Below are positions 51,013 to 60,602 of a stretch of 64,000 nt of DNA, piece by piece (position 1 is the stretch's first letter; the number at the start of each line of letters is the position of its first letter). This DNA comes from Micromonospora coxensis (GTDB lineage Bacteria > Actinomycetota > Actinomycetes > Mycobacteriales > Micromonosporaceae), in contig NZ_LT607753.1 in the NCBI RefSeq assembly GCF_900090295.1, forward strand, positions 3,224,001 to 3,288,000. The letters are read 5' to 3'. The notes below the pieces were generated by a model that saw nothing but the letters and a program-made list of their open reading frames with translations, was not told the DNA's origin and did not search any database. The position numbers and the translations under genes were made by a program.

Positions 51013-52399
51013 GCGCCCCGGCCAGCAGCAGCCCGGCGCACCAGGCGAGCGCGCCCCGGTACGCGGCGGTCAACTCGACGCGCTGTTCGTACCCGGTGCC
51101 GGAGAGGCCGACGAGCAGCGGCAGCGCGGCCACCGCCAGCAGGTTGCCGACCCGGGAGGCGGCGTTGTTGAAGCCGCTCGCCACCCCGGCGAACCGGTCG
51201 GCCACCGCGGCGAGCACCGACGCGGTCAGCGGCGCCACCACCAGGGTCAGCCCGACACCGAAGAGGACCACCCCCGGCAGCACGTCCACCCAGTACGACG
51301 CGCCGGGCTCGACGCGGCGCAGCAGCAGCAGACCGGCGGCGGCGAGCACCGGGCCGACGGTCAGCGGCAGCCTCGGCCCGATCCGCGTCGCGAGCGCCCC
51401 GGCCCGGGCCGAGCCGACCAGCAGCAGCACGGTCAGCGGGATGGTGGCCAGCCCGGTCTCCAGCGCCGACCAGCCGACCACGTTCTGGAGGTAGACGGCG
51501 AGGAAGAAGGTGAACCCGCCGAGCGCCGCGTAGACCGCCACGGTGAACAGGTTGAGCACCGAGAAGAGCCGGCTGGTGAAGAGGCCGAGCGGGAGCATCG
51601 CGGCCTCGCCCCGGCGGCGTTCCAGCAGCACGAAGGCCACCGCCGCGAGGACGCCGGCCAGCGCCGCCACCAGCACCGGCAGCGAGCCGAGGCCGCGTGC
51701 CGGGGCGTCGATCAGCGCGTACGTGATCCCGGCCAGGCCGAGCGCGCCGAGCAGCGCGCCGCCTTCGTCGAACCGGTGGCCGGTCCCTCCGCCCCGCGTG
51801 ACGTCCTCGTCGCGGCTCTCCGGCACCCAGCGCAGGGCGGCGAGGATCACACCGACCGCGAAGGGCACGTTGATGAAGAAGATCCACCGCCAGGAGAGCG
51901 CGTCGATCAGCCAGCCGCCGAGGAACGGGCCGAGCGCGGTGGCCACCCCGGACAGGCCGGACCACGCGCCGATCGCCCGGCCCCGGTCGTCGGGGTGGAA
52001 GCTGGCCTGGAGCACGGCGAGCGAACCGGGGGTGAGCAGCGCACCGCCGGCGCCCTGGAGGAACCGGGCGGCGACCAGCCAGCCGGTGTCCTGCGCCAGA
52101 CCGCACAGGACGGAGGCGGCGGCGAACCAGACGACGCCGAGCAGGAAGACCCGTCGCCGGCCGAAGCGGTCGCCGAGCGCGCCGCCGAGCAGGACGAACG
52201 CGGCCAGGGTCAGCAGGTAGCCGTTGACCGTCCACTGCAGACCGGCGACGGTCGCGTCCAGGTCGGCGCCGAGCCGGGGCAGCGCCACGTTGACCACGGT
52301 GCTGTCCAGAAAGACCATCCCGGACGCGAGGATCGCCGCCAGCAGGGTGCCCCGGCCTGCCCCGGTTCCCATCCTCAGCGCGTGAGCGGGTGCAGTCAT
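50921..52399 (-). CDS. DHA2-family drug-efflux MFS transporter (EmrB/QacA type)
   Basis: A 492-residue transporter with about 14 membrane segments. Helix 1 carries the LDSTVVNVALP motif of DHA2 exporters, the 2-3 loop is GGALGDRFGRRRVF and helix 5 has the antiporter motif GPFLGGWLID. Such pumps export drugs or self-made antibiotics using the proton gradient. ATG at 52399 follows AGGAGG. The Pro-rich C-terminal tail (RPPRQAPPHPTRPPSTPPDA) is encoded in the 92-bp overlap with the carbonic anhydrase gene. Confidence 0.9.
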   Translation of the reverse strand: MTAPAHALRMGTGAGRGTLLAAILASGMVFLDSTVVNVALPRLGADLDATVAGLQWTVNGYLLTLAAFVLLGGALGDRFGRRRVFLLGVVWFAAASVLCGLAQDTGWLVAARFLQGAGGALLTPGSLAVLQASFHPDDRGRAIGAWSGLSGVATALGPFLGGWLIDALSWRWIFFINVPFAVGVILAALRWVPESRDEDVTRGGGTGHRFDEGGALLGALGLAGITYALIDAPARGLGSLPVLVAALAGVLAAVAFVLLERRRGEAAMLPLGLFTSRLFSVLNLFTVAVYAALGGFTFFLAVYLQNVVGWSALETGLATIPLTVLLLVGSARAGALATRIGPRLPLTVGPVLAAAGLLLLRRVEPGASYWVDVLPGVVLFGVGLTLVVAPLTASVLAAVADRFAGVASGFNNAASRVGNLLAVAALPLLVGLSGTGYEQRVELTAAYRGALAWCAGLLLAGALTAGLFVRRPPRQAPPHPTRPPSTPPDAPG

Positions 52400-52507
52400 G
52401 GGTACCAATCCTCCTCGCGTCGCGTGGGAGTTTCCACGAAACGCCGAAAGCGTGCCCGGGTACTGTGCGGGATCGCCGGGAGCCCGCAAGCTGGAGAGGT
52501 GTCGTCT

Positions 52508-53167
52508 GTGCGTACCAGATCAGAAGCTCGTGCGACGGTGGCGGCCGCGCTCGCCACGGTCCTCGCCCTCGGCGTCGCCGGGTGCGAGGTCGCGGTCGAC
52601 GAGCCGGAGGCGCCGCCCAGCAACGCCGGCAACGTCGGTGAGCAGCTCGCCGAGCTGCCCGTGGCGAAGGCCGGCTCGATGCGCGGCTACAGCCGGGAAC
52701 GCTTCCCGCACTGGCGGGACACCGGCAAGAACTGCGACGTCCGGGACAGCGTGCTCAAACGCGACGGCGAGGACATCCGGCTCTCCGGCTGCAACGTGGT
52801 GGCGGGGCACTGGGAGAGCGTCTACGACGGGCGGACCTTCACCGATCCCTCCGACGTGGACGTCGACCACATGGTGCCGTTGGCCAACGCGTGGCGCTCC
52901 GGCGCCGCCGAGTGGGACGACGCGAAGCGCGGCGACTTCGCCAACGACCTGACCCGGCCGCAGCTCATCGCGGTTTCCGCCTCCTCCAACCGGGCAAAGG
53001 GTGACCAGGACCCGTCGCAGTGGAAACCGGCGAACCGGTCGTACTGGTGCCGGTACGCCGCGGACTGGGTGACGGTGAAACACCATTGGCGGCTGACGGT
53101 GACCAGTGCCGAGAAGGCCGCCCTCAGCGACATGTTGGAGGGGTGCACATGGGCGAACAAGCCGTGA
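52508..53167 (+). CDS. Secreted HNH-type nuclease (DUF1524-like) lipoprotein
   Basis: A 219-residue protein. A signal peptide ends in ALGVAGC, a lipobox. The mature domain has SRERFPHWRDTGKNCDVRDS, the catalytic motif DVDVDHMVPLANAWRSGA and QLIAVSASSNRAKGDQDPSQ followed by WCRYAADWVTVKHHW. This is the secreted HNH endonuclease family common in actinomycetes, thought to degrade extracellular DNA. GTG at 52508 has GGAGAGG upstream. Its last 19 bp overlap the next gene. Confidence 0.88.
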   Translation: MRTRSEARATVAAALATVLALGVAGCEVAVDEPEAPPSNAGNVGEQLAELPVAKAGSMRGYSRERFPHWRDTGKNCDVRDSVLKRDGEDIRLSGCNVVAGHWESVYDGRTFTDPSDVDVDHMVPLANAWRSGAAEWDDAKRGDFANDLTRPQLIAVSASSNRAKGDQDPSQWKPANRSYWCRYAADWVTVKHHWRLTVTSAEKAALSDMLEGCTWANKP

Positions 53168-53640
53168 CCGGGACGGGGGGCGCACCCGCGCCCGAGACGG
53201 TGCCGGACGCGGCCGGGGACGACGCGGCCGCGGCCACCGGCAGCGGCGACGCCGCCGCCGCGCGGGCCGTCGGCGGTGGCGGGCCCGCGCCCGGCGCCAC
53301 CACCGCCGGGATGACCGCCGACGGGCGTCCGGCCGCCTCCGCCGAGGTCCCCGGCGCCGGGATGAACGCCGACGCCGGTGGCGCCGGGGCACCCCGCGAG
53401 CTGACCGCCGACCTGGTCGCCGGACCCGGCGGCGTGATGACCGACGAGGTCGGCGTGGTCACCGGCGAACTGACCCTGCGCACGTCGTACGCCGACGGCC
53501 AGGTCCGGCTCTCCGTGCAGTACAAGGACGCCGACGAGTGGTACGCGGTGACCGGCGGCAGCGCCACGCTCGCCGACCCGGCCGGGCTGGACGCCGTGCA
53601 CGCCGTGGCGGTCGCCCTGCTGCACCGCCCGGAGGGCTGA
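53149..53640 (+). CDS. Hypothetical protein with disordered N-terminus
   Basis: A 163-residue protein. The first 85 residues are Ala/Gly/Thr/Pro-rich and probably disordered. The last 75 form a small alpha/beta domain (TGELTLRTSYADGQVRLSVQ, YKDADEWYAVTGGSATLADP, LDAVHAVAVALLHRPEG). The ATG has GGAGG upstream, placed inside the end of the nuclease gene, so the two genes are coupled. No family was recognised. It lacks a signal peptide. Confidence 0.7.
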   Translation: MGEQAVTGTGGAPAPETVPDAAGDDAAAATGSGDAAAARAVGGGGPAPGATTAGMTADGRPAASAEVPGAGMNADAGGAGAPRELTADLVAGPGGVMTDEVGVVTGELTLRTSYADGQVRLSVQYKDADEWYAVTGGSATLADPAGLDAVHAVAVALLHRPEG

Positions 53641-53646
53641 AGGACG

Positions 53647-53679
53647 CCGAGCGTGACACCGCCGGGGTGTCACGCTCGG
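53647..53679. terminator. Bidirectional terminator before the peptide transporter operon end
   Basis: Perfect 14-bp stem (53647-53660 with 53666-53679), 5-nt loop, between convergent genes. Confidence 0.8.
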
Positions 53680-53707
53680 AATCGCCCACCGGGGTGGGCG
53701 GCGTCGC

Positions 53708-54811
53708 TCAGACGTACGAGCCGGGCTCGCTGGGCGCGGAGACCACGCCGGGCGCCTCCCCCTCGCCCTCGGGGCGGACCACCTCGGCGCTGACCGCGTG
53801 CGGGCGCAGTTCGCCGCCGGCGATCTGCTCCGCCCAGTGGCAGGCGACCCGGCTGGCGCCGATCTCCCGCAGCACCGGCCGCTCGTCGGCACACCGGGTG
53901 GGCTGGGCCCACGGGCAGCGGGTGTGGAACCGGCACCCCGACGGCGGGTTGGCCGGCGAGGGCAGGTCACCGGCGAGCAGGATGCGCTCCCGCCGGTCCT
54001 CCACGTCGGGGTCGGGCACCGGAACGGCCGACATCAGCGCCCGGGTGTACGGGTGCAGCGGCTCGGTGTACAACCGGTCGCTCGGCGCCTCCTCGACCAG
54101 CGCGCCGAGGTACATCACGCCGACCACGTCGGAGATGTGCCGGACCACGGCGAGGTCGTGCGCGATGACCAGGTACGTCAGGCCGAGGCTGTCCTGGAGT
54201 TCGTCGAGGAGGTTCACCACCTGGGCCTGGATCGACACGTCGAGCGCGGAGACCGGCTCGTCGGCGACGATCAGCTCCGGACCGAGCACCAGCGCCCGGG
54301 CGATGCCGATGCGCTGCCGCTGACCGCCGGAGAACTCGTGCGGGTAGCGGGAGAGCGCCCACCGGGGCAGCCCCACCGCGTCCAGCGTCTCCCCGATGAT
54401 CCGCCGCCGGTCGTCGCGGTCCTTGCCGATCCCGTGGGTCTGCAAGCCCTCGGTGAGGATGGACTCGACGTTCTGCCGGGGGTCGAGGCTCGACATCGGA
54501 TCCTGGAAGATCATCTGCATCCGACGGCGCATCGTGCGCAGCTTCCCCGCCGGCAGGGTGGTCAACTCGACGCCGTCGAACACGACCTGGCCGTCGGTCG
54601 GCGGGTTGAGCTGGAGCAGCGCTCTGCCGAGCGTCGACTTGCCGCAGCCCGACTCGCCCACCAGGCCGTACGTCTTGCCGCGCGGGATGCGCAGGTCGAC
54701 GCCGTCGACCGCCTTCACGTGCCCGACCGTACGGTCGAAGATCACTCCCCGCTTGATCGGGAAGTGCACCTTCAGGTCGCGGACCTCGACGAGGATGTCG
54801 TCGTCGCTCAC
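53708..54811 (-). CDS. Peptide ABC transporter ATPase (DppF/OppF-like)
   Basis: A 367-residue ABC ATPase. Walker A is [10 protein letters not shown]-loop [10 protein letters not shown], signature [15 protein letters not shown], Walker [14 protein letters not shown] and H-loop AHDLAVV. The C-terminal oligopeptide/dipeptide extension has the four Cys cluster motif ([16 protein letters not shown] and VACHW) typical of Opp/Dpp ATPases. It powers peptide uptake with the other ATPase. Its GTG overlaps the stop of the upstream ATPase gene (GTGA). Last gene of the five-gene operon. Confidence 0.92.
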   Translation of the reverse strand: MSDDDILVEVRDLKVHFPIKRGVIFDRTVGHVKAVDGVDLRIPRGKTYGLVGESGCGKSTLGRALLQLNPPTDGQVVFDGVELTTLPAGKLRTMRRRMQMIFQDPMSSLDPRQNVESILTEGLQTHGIGKDRDDRRRIIGETLDAVGLPRWALSRYPHEFSGGQRQRIGIARALVLGPELIVADEPVSALDVSIQAQVVNLLDELQDSLGLTYLVIAHDLAVVRHISDVVGVMYLGALVEEAPSDRLYTEPLHPYTRALMSAVPVPDPDVEDRRERILLAGDLPSPANPPSGCRFHTRCPWAQPTRCADERPVLREIGASRVACHWAEQIAGGELRPHAVSAEVVRPEGEGEAPGVVSAPSEPGSYV

Positions 54812-55923
54812 GCTGTCTCCTCCTCGCTCGGGGCGGGGCCGAGACCCGGCACCGTCGGCGGGTCGTTCGGTACGGCCTGTGCCGGCACCGAGCCCGGCTC
54901 GGCCGGCGTCGGCACCGTGTCCCGGACCGCCTGGCCCGGGTCGGCGCCGGCCACCGGCGCGGGGTTGACGCACCGGTAGCCGCGCCCGTCGTAGGTGAGC
55001 ACGAGCTGGGGCGGCTCCCCCACGCACTCGTCGACCCGGCGGGCGCAGCGCGGCGCGAAGGCGCAGCCGTCCGGCCACGGCAGCACGTCGCGCACCGAAC
55101 CCGGGATCGGGTTGAGCCGCTCACCACGGCCGGCGTCCAGGCGCGGCACCGAACCGAGCAGACCCACGGTGTACGGGTGCCGGGGCTCCCGGAACAGCGG
55201 GCGGCGGCGGGCGGTCTCGACCACCCGGCCGGCGTAGAGGACGTTGATGGTGTCGCACATGCCGGCGACCACGCCCAGGTCGTGCGTGATCATGACGAGC
55301 GCGGTGCCGGAGTCCCGGACCAGCTCCTTGAGCAGCTCCAGGATCTGCGCCTGGATGGTCACGTCCAGCGCGGTGGTCGGCTCGTCGGCGATCAGCAGCC
55401 GGGGCTTGCAGGCCACCGCCATGGCGATCAGGGCCCGCTGCCGCATGCCGCCGGAGAGCTGGTGCGGGTACTCCTTGAGCCGCCGCTTCGGGTCGGGGAT
55501 GCCGACCCGGTCCAGCAGCGCCGCCGCCTCCTTCTCGGCCGCCGCGCCCTTCATCCCCCGGTGCCGGGTGAGCACCTCGGTGACCTGCAACCCGATCGGG
55601 ATCACCGGGTTCAGCGAGGAGAGCGGATCCTGGAAGATCATGGCCACGTCCCGGCCCCGGATGTCCCGGCGGGAGCGGTCGTCGAGCTGGAGCAGGTCGG
55701 TGCCGTCGAAGACCGCCTTGCCGCCGACGGCCAGGCCGGGCTGCTTGGGCAGCAGGCCCATGATGGCCAGCGAGGTGACGCTCTTGCCGCAGCCGGACTC
55801 GCCGACCAGGCCGACCACCTCGCCGGCGTCGACGGAGAACGAGACCCCGTCGACGGCGCGCACGGTCCGCTGGCCGCGCCGGGCGAACGTGACGGAGAGG
55901 TCTTCCACATCGAGCAGTGCCAT
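54808..55923 (-). CDS. Peptide ABC transporter ATPase (DppD/OppD-like)
   Basis: A 371-residue ABC ATPase with Walker [11 protein letters not shown]-loop [11 protein letters not shown], signature [14 protein letters not shown], Walker [14 protein letters not shown] and H-loop THDLGVV. The C-terminal oligopeptide extension carries Cys residues ([21 protein letters not shown]) and a Pro/Ala tail. It works as the partner of the last ATPase in the operon. ATG at 55923, 7 bp after the permease gene. Confidence 0.92.
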   Translation of the reverse strand: MALLDVEDLSVTFARRGQRTVRAVDGVSFSVDAGEVVGLVGESGCGKSVTSLAIMGLLPKQPGLAVGGKAVFDGTDLLQLDDRSRRDIRGRDVAMIFQDPLSSLNPVIPIGLQVTEVLTRHRGMKGAAAEKEAAALLDRVGIPDPKRRLKEYPHQLSGGMRQRALIAMAVACKPRLLIADEPTTALDVTIQAQILELLKELVRDSGTALVMITHDLGVVAGMCDTINVLYAGRVVETARRRPLFREPRHPYTVGLLGSVPRLDAGRGERLNPIPGSVRDVLPWPDGCAFAPRCARRVDECVGEPPQLVLTYDGRGYRCVNPAPVAGADPGQAVRDTVPTPAEPGSVPAQAVPNDPPTVPGLGPAPSEEETA

Positions 55924-55930
55924 GGTCGAC

Positions 55931-56893
55931 CTACTTCCGGAGCTTCGGGTCGAGGGCTTCGCGCATCGCCTCACCGAGCAGGGTGAAGCCCAGCGCGGTG
56001 ATGATGATGCCGAGCGCGGGCAGGATCGCCAGCTGGGGCGCGGCGTCGAGGTAACGCTGCGCGTCGGCGAGCATGACCCCCCACTCGGGGATGGACGCGT
56101 CGTTGTTGCCGAGACCGAGGAAGGAGAGCGCCGCCGCCTCGATGATCGCCGTGGCCAGGGTGAGCGTCGCCTGCACGATGACCGGGGCGAGCGAGTTCGG
56201 CACCACGTGGGTCAGCGCGATCTTCGGCTTCTTCACGCCGAGCGATACGGCGGCCAGCACGTAGTCGCTGTTCGACTGCGAGATCATCGAGCCGCGCAGC
56301 AACCGGGCGAAGACCGGCACCGACACCACACCGACCGCGATCATCACCGTGGTCAGGCCGGCCCCGAGGATGGCGGCGATGCTGATCGCCAGCAGCAGGC
56401 TCGGCATGGCGAGCAGCATGTCGATGAAGCGCATCAGCACGTTGTCGACCGCGCGGCCCCAGCGACCGCCGAGGCCGGCGGCGGCACCGGCGATCCCGCC
56501 GATCAGCGACCCGACAGCCAGACCGATCAGGGTGGCGACCACGCCGACCAACAGGGTCTGCCGGGCGCCGACGATCATGCGGCTGAACTCGTCGCGGCCG
56601 ATGTGGTCGACGCCGAACCAGTTCTCGGCCCGGGGGCCGGGAATGTAGCCGATGTTCTCCCGGACCTCGTCCTTCCACAGCTGGGCGTCCGGCGCGTGCG
56701 GCACGAGGAACGGCCCGACCAGCGCGACCAGGAGGAACAGGCCGAGGATGACCGCGCCGACGACCGCCGCCGGGTTGGTCCGCAGCCGGCGGAACGCCTC
56801 CTGCCAGAGGCTGACGCCGCGCTCGTCGTCCCGGGCGGCCAGCTCGGCGAGCCGGTCGATCTTTTCCTTCTTCTTGCCGGTGGCGATCGTCAT
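55931..56893 (-). CDS. Peptide ABC transporter permease (DppC/OppC-like)
   Basis: A 320-residue permease with about six membrane helices, an OppC-type N-terminal domain (WQEAFRRLRTNPAAVVGAVI) and the segment FGVDHIGRDEFSRMIVGARQ. The EAA-type loop DYVLAAVSLGVKKPKIALTH contacts the ATPases. It pairs with the other permease in the membrane. Its ATG overlaps the stop of that gene (ATGA). The Lys-rich start (TGKKKEKIDRL) is cytoplasmic. Confidence 0.92.
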   Translation of the reverse strand: MTIATGKKKEKIDRLAELAARDDERGVSLWQEAFRRLRTNPAAVVGAVILGLFLLVALVGPFLVPHAPDAQLWKDEVRENIGYIPGPRAENWFGVDHIGRDEFSRMIVGARQTLLVGVVATLIGLAVGSLIGGIAGAAAGLGGRWGRAVDNVLMRFIDMLLAMPSLLLAISIAAILGAGLTTVMIAVGVVSVPVFARLLRGSMISQSNSDYVLAAVSLGVKKPKIALTHVVPNSLAPVIVQATLTLATAIIEAAALSFLGLGNNDASIPEWGVMLADAQRYLDAAPQLAILPALGIIITALGFTLLGEAMREALDPKLRK

Positions 56894-57894
56894 CGGACCC
56901 TCACCCTCGGGTCGATCAAGCTGTAGGAGAGGTCCACCAGGAGGTTCACCAGCACGTACACCACCGCGATGATCAGGATGAAGCCCATCAGCACCGGGTA
57001 GTCACGCTGGCTGATCCCCTCGTAGATGAAGGCCCCGATGCCGCTGAAGGCGAAGACGGTCTCGGTCAGCACCGCGCCGGAGAGCAGGCCGCCGGTGAGC
57101 AGGCCGATCGAGGTGACCACCGGCAGCAGCGAGTTGCGCAGCACGTGGCGGCCGCGAACGGTCCGCTCGGTCAGCCCCTTGGCCTCGGCGGTGCGGACGA
57201 AGTCCTCGTTGAGCACCTCCAGCACGCTGGCCCGGGTGATCCGGACGATGATCGCGAGCGGGATGCTGGCCAGTGCGACGGCGGGCAGCACCAGGTGCCA
57301 GAGCGCGTCGGCGGCCGCGTCCCACTCCCGGGTCATCAGCCCGTCGAGGACGAAGAAGTTCGTGACTCGGGTGGCGCCGATGGTCGGGTCCTGGCGGCCG
57401 CTGGACGGGAACCAGCCGAGGTTCTCCGCGAAGATCGCCTTCAGCACGTACGCCAGGAAGAAGACCGGGATGCAGATGCCGATCAGCGAGCCACCGACCG
57501 ACGCGTGGTCGAGGAACCGGCCGCGACGGCGGGCGGCGAGATAGCCGAGCGGGATGCCGAGCCCGATCGCGAGCAGCATTGCCGCGACGGACAACTCCAC
57601 CGTGCCGGGGAACCGCTCGACGAACTCGGTGACCACGGCCCGCTTGGTGGAGGTCGAGGTGCCGAGGTCCAGCCGGATCAGCCGCCGGACGAACCGGGCG
57701 TACTGCACCAGGATCGGCTCGTCGAGGCCCATGTTGCGGCGGATCGCGGCGCGCATCTCGGGGGTGCCGCGCTCACCGAGGATGGCGGTCTCCGGACCGC
57801 CGGGCAGTCGACGGAGCCAGATGAAGAGCAGGAGGGAGAGCCCGAACAGCGTCGGTATCAGCTGGAGCAGGCGTCTGACGATGAACCGGAACAC
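56890..57894 (-). CDS. Peptide ABC transporter permease (DppB/OppB-like)
   Basis: A 334-residue permease: MFRFIVRRLLQLIPTLFGLS is the standard DppB/OppB start, followed by the periplasmic loop and five more helices. The EAA loop reads DFVRTAEAKGLTERTVRGRH and the end DLSYSLIDPRVRV is typical. It forms the channel with the DppC-like subunit. It is separated from the binding-protein gene by 77 bp that hold a strong hairpin. Confidence 0.92.
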   Translation of the reverse strand: MFRFIVRRLLQLIPTLFGLSLLLFIWLRRLPGGPETAILGERGTPEMRAAIRRNMGLDEPILVQYARFVRRLIRLDLGTSTSTKRAVVTEFVERFPGTVELSVAAMLLAIGLGIPLGYLAARRRGRFLDHASVGGSLIGICIPVFFLAYVLKAIFAENLGWFPSSGRQDPTIGATRVTNFFVLDGLMTREWDAAADALWHLVLPAVALASIPLAIIVRITRASVLEVLNEDFVRTAEAKGLTERTVRGRHVLRNSLLPVVTSIGLLTGGLLSGAVLTETVFAFSGIGAFIYEGISQRDYPVLMGFILIIAVVYVLVNLLVDLSYSLIDPRVRVR

Positions 57895-57922
57895 GGCGGC
57901 CTCGAAGGGGGTGCGGAGGGAT

Positions 57923-57956
57923 GCGGGCGGACGCTGTCGAAACAGCGCCCGCCCGC
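57923..57956 (-). terminator. Intercistronic hairpin between binding-protein and permease genes
   Basis: A 15-bp stem (57923-57937 with 57942-57956) with one G-U pair. On the transcribed minus strand the loop is UUCG. It should stop part of the transcripts or stabilise the upstream message, giving more binding protein than permease. Confidence 0.7.
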
Positions 57957-57971
57957 GTTCCTTGCGTCAGG

Positions 57972-59633
57972 TCAGGACTTGAACTCGGCGGTGGCGTACC
58001 GCTCGTCGGTCAGCGGGCTGGCCTTGATGCCCGTCACGTCCTTGCCGAACACGATCGCCGGCGGCGAGTGCGACACCGGGACACCCGGCAGGAAGTCCAT
58101 GATGGCCTTGTTCAGGGCCTTGTACTTCTCCACCCGGGCCGCCTGGTCGGCGGTGGTGTCGGCGTCGCGGAACTGGTCGAACAGGGCCTTGTTGTCGAAG
58201 CCCCACTCGTCCTTCGGCCGGTCGAAGAAGGTGCCGATGAAGTTGTAGGCGTCGCCGTAGTCACCGGTCCAGCCGAGGAAGTGCAGGTCGTGCTTGCTAC
58301 CGGAGGTGGTGGCGTTGAGGTAGTCCGGGCTCCACTTCAGCGGGATCGCCTCGACCTGGATGCCGACCGCCTTGAGGTCCGCCGAGAGCAGCTCGAAGAT
58401 GTCCTTCGGGTTCGGCATGTACGGCCGGGTGACCTCGGTCGGGTAGTGGAAGCGGAGCTTCAGGTTCGCCGCGCCCGCCTCGGCCAGCAGCTGCTTGGCC
58501 TTCTCCGGGTTGTAGTCGTACTTGGTGACGTCACCGTTGAAGCCCTCGACGGTGTCCGGCATGAAGTTCAGCGCGACCTTGGCGCCCGGGGGCAGCTTCG
58601 AGTCGACGAGCGCCTGACGGTTCAGCGCGTGCGCGATGGCCTGCCGCACCTTGAGGTCGCCCAGCTTCGGGTTGCCCTTCTGGTTGATCGCCAGGTAGAG
58701 CACGTTGAACGCCGGACGGGTGAGGACGTTGAAGCCGTCCTTCTTCAGCGGCTCGACGTCGGCCGGGCCGACCAGGTCGTAGCCCTGGATGTCGCCGGAG
58801 CGCAGCGCCTGCTTGCGCGCGTTCTCGTCGGAGATCGTCTTGAAGACGAGGGTCTTCAGCTTGGCCTTGTCGCCGTGGTAGTCGTCGTTGCGCTCGATGG
58901 TGAGCGTCTTGTTGGCGACGTCCCAGGACTTGAACTTGAACGGGCCGGTGCCGGTCGGGTGCTCCATCGCGTAGGACGGGTACTTGATGTCCTCGGCGGT
59001 GCCGCCCACGTTGCTGGCGTCGTACTGCTGCAGCGCCTTCGGGCTGTGGATGGAGAACGACGGCAGCATCAGCGCGGCCGGGATCTTGCTGGAGACCCGG
59101 GTGAAGGCCAGGTCGACGGTGGTGGCGTCCTTGGCGGTGCAGGACTTGAAGAGGCTCGGCGGCAGCTGCGCGTCCTCGTTCTTGGCGAAGCCGCCCATGA
59201 CGTCCTGCCAGTACGCCGTCACGTCGGGGCTCTGCATGAGGCCCTTGGCGTTGTACCAGCGGTCGAAGTTCGCGCAGACCGCCTCGGCGTTGAACTCGGT
59301 GCCGTCGTGGAACTTCACGCCCGACTTCAGCTTGAAGGTCCACGTGGTGCCGGCGGCGTCCGGGGTCCAGGACTCGGCCAGGCCGGGGGTGACCTTGGTG
59401 CCACCCTCCTCCGGACGGACCAGGGTCTCGAAGACCTGACGCGCCACACGCAGCGACTCACCGTCGCTGGCGAAGCTGGGGTCCAGCACCTTCGGGTCTC
59501 CGGCTACGCCGAAGACCAGGGTGTCCTTCTTGCTACCGCCGCTGTCTTCACGGTTGCTCTCGGCGCAGCCTGCTACCGCGAGGGCCGCGACCGCGACGGC
59601 CGCGATCGCGGCCTTCGGCCTGGGTGCACGCAT
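57972..59633 (-). CDS. Peptide-binding lipoprotein of the ABC transporter (SBP family 5)
   Basis: A 553-residue lipoprotein (lipobox LAVAGCA). The family-5 fold is evident: LVFGVAGDPKVLDPSFASDG, GLAESWTPDAAGTTWTFKLK, GVKFHDGTEFNAEAVCANFD, GTGPFKFKSW and VRQAIAHALNRQALVD. It captures oligo- or dipeptides outside the membrane and delivers them to the permeases encoded downstream. The ATG has AGGTGAAG upstream. It is the first gene of the operon. Confidence 0.93.
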   Translation of the reverse strand: MRAPRPKAAIAAVAVAALAVAGCAESNREDSGGSKKDTLVFGVAGDPKVLDPSFASDGESLRVARQVFETLVRPEEGGTKVTPGLAESWTPDAAGTTWTFKLKSGVKFHDGTEFNAEAVCANFDRWYNAKGLMQSPDVTAYWQDVMGGFAKNEDAQLPPSLFKSCTAKDATTVDLAFTRVSSKIPAALMLPSFSIHSPKALQQYDASNVGGTAEDIKYPSYAMEHPTGTGPFKFKSWDVANKTLTIERNDDYHGDKAKLKTLVFKTISDENARKQALRSGDIQGYDLVGPADVEPLKKDGFNVLTRPAFNVLYLAINQKGNPKLGDLKVRQAIAHALNRQALVDSKLPPGAKVALNFMPDTVEGFNGDVTKYDYNPEKAKQLLAEAGAANLKLRFHYPTEVTRPYMPNPKDIFELLSADLKAVGIQVEAIPLKWSPDYLNATTSGSKHDLHFLGWTGDYGDAYNFIGTFFDRPKDEWGFDNKALFDQFRDADTTADQAARVEKYKALNKAIMDFLPGVPVSHSPPAIVFGKDVTGIKASPLTDERYATAEFKS

Positions 59634-60000
59634 GGTGCTTCACCTCGTCCTTGGGGGTACGGACAACGTGGTGACAGGGGTCACCGATGGCGGTGACCAT
59701 AGCCCCCGCGTGGACGCTCCGGAAACCGGCGAATGGCGGGTTGGTATCGGATCGTGTCCCAGCGTCGACTGAGCCGAAGAATCGAAGGCAAATCACGCGC
59801 TTCGCCGAACGATCCGAAAGTGCGATGCCAAACTGTTACGTCGCACCGACCGGTCAGGGCCTCAAGTGTCAGATCATTTCCGGCCGCGACGGCCACCCGG
59901 GACGAGCCGGCGTCAGGGCGCTCGACGGGTCCGGCCCCTGCCCCGGGGACGTCGACAGGGGCCGGCCACGGATGCGGCCGACCCCTGCGCGACGGTCACT
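59634..60000. promoter_or_regulatory. Intergenic region between recR and the peptide transporter operon
   Basis: A 367-bp gap that must hold the operon promoter. A hairpin right after recR (59931-59940 with 59956-59965) is a probable terminator. The part at 59760-59880 is less GC-rich (for example CAAATCACGCG and CCAAACTGTTACG) and is the likeliest promoter zone, but no box pair stands out. No coding region is supported. Confidence 0.4.
59931..59965 (-). terminator. Terminator after recR
   Basis: 10-bp GC-rich stem (59931-59940 with 59956-59965), 15-nt loop, 36 bp beyond the recR stop. Confidence 0.6.
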
Positions 60001-60594
60001 TCAGATCGCGCGGCGCCCCTCGAACGCGCGGCCGAGGGTGATCTCGTCGGCGTACTCCAGGTCGCCGCCGACCGGCAGGCCGCTGGCGAGCCGGGTCACC
60101 GCGATCCCCATCGGCTTGACCATCAGGGCCAGGTACGTGGCGGTCGCCTCGCCCTCGGTGTTCGGGTCGGTCGCCAGGATCAGCTCACGGACCGTCCCGC
60201 TGCCCAGCCGGGTCATCAGCTCCCGGATGCGCAGGTTGTCCGGCCCGATCCCCTCCAGTGGATTGATCGCCCCGCCGAGCACGTGGTAGCGCCCGCGGAA
60301 CTCACCGGTCCGCTCGATCGCCACCACGTCCTTGGGCTCCTCGACCACGCAGAGCACCTCGTCGGTGCGGCGCGGGTCGCGGCAGATCCGGCACTGCTCG
60401 GACTCGGCCACGTTGTAGCAGGTGGTGCAGAACCGGACCAGATCCTTGACCTTGCGCAGCGCACCGGCCAGCCGGTTGACGTCCGCCGGATCCGCGGACA
60501 GGACGTGGAAGGCGATCCGCTGGGCGCTCTTCGGGCCCACGCCCGGCAGCCGTCCCAGCTCGTCGATGAGGTCCTGGATGGCGCCCTCGTACAT
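60001..60594 (-). CDS. recR: Recombination protein RecR
   Basis: A 197-residue RecR. It shows the helix-hairpin-helix [18 protein letters not shown], the C4 zinc motif [20 protein letters not shown], and the Toprim domain ([20 protein letters not shown] and [20 protein letters not shown]). It helps load RecA onto gapped DNA with RecO/RecF. It lies 8 bp after ybaB, in the usual dnaX-ybaB-recR order. Confidence 0.96.
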   Translation of the reverse strand: MYEGAIQDLIDELGRLPGVGPKSAQRIAFHVLSADPADVNRLAGALRKVKDLVRFCTTCYNVAESEQCRICRDPRRTDEVLCVVEEPKDVVAIERTGEFRGRYHVLGGAINPLEGIGPDNLRIRELMTRLGSGTVRELILATDPNTEGEATATYLALMVKPMGIAVTRLASGLPVGGDLEYADEITLGRAFEGRRAI

Positions 60595-60602
60595 CTGACG
60601 GC

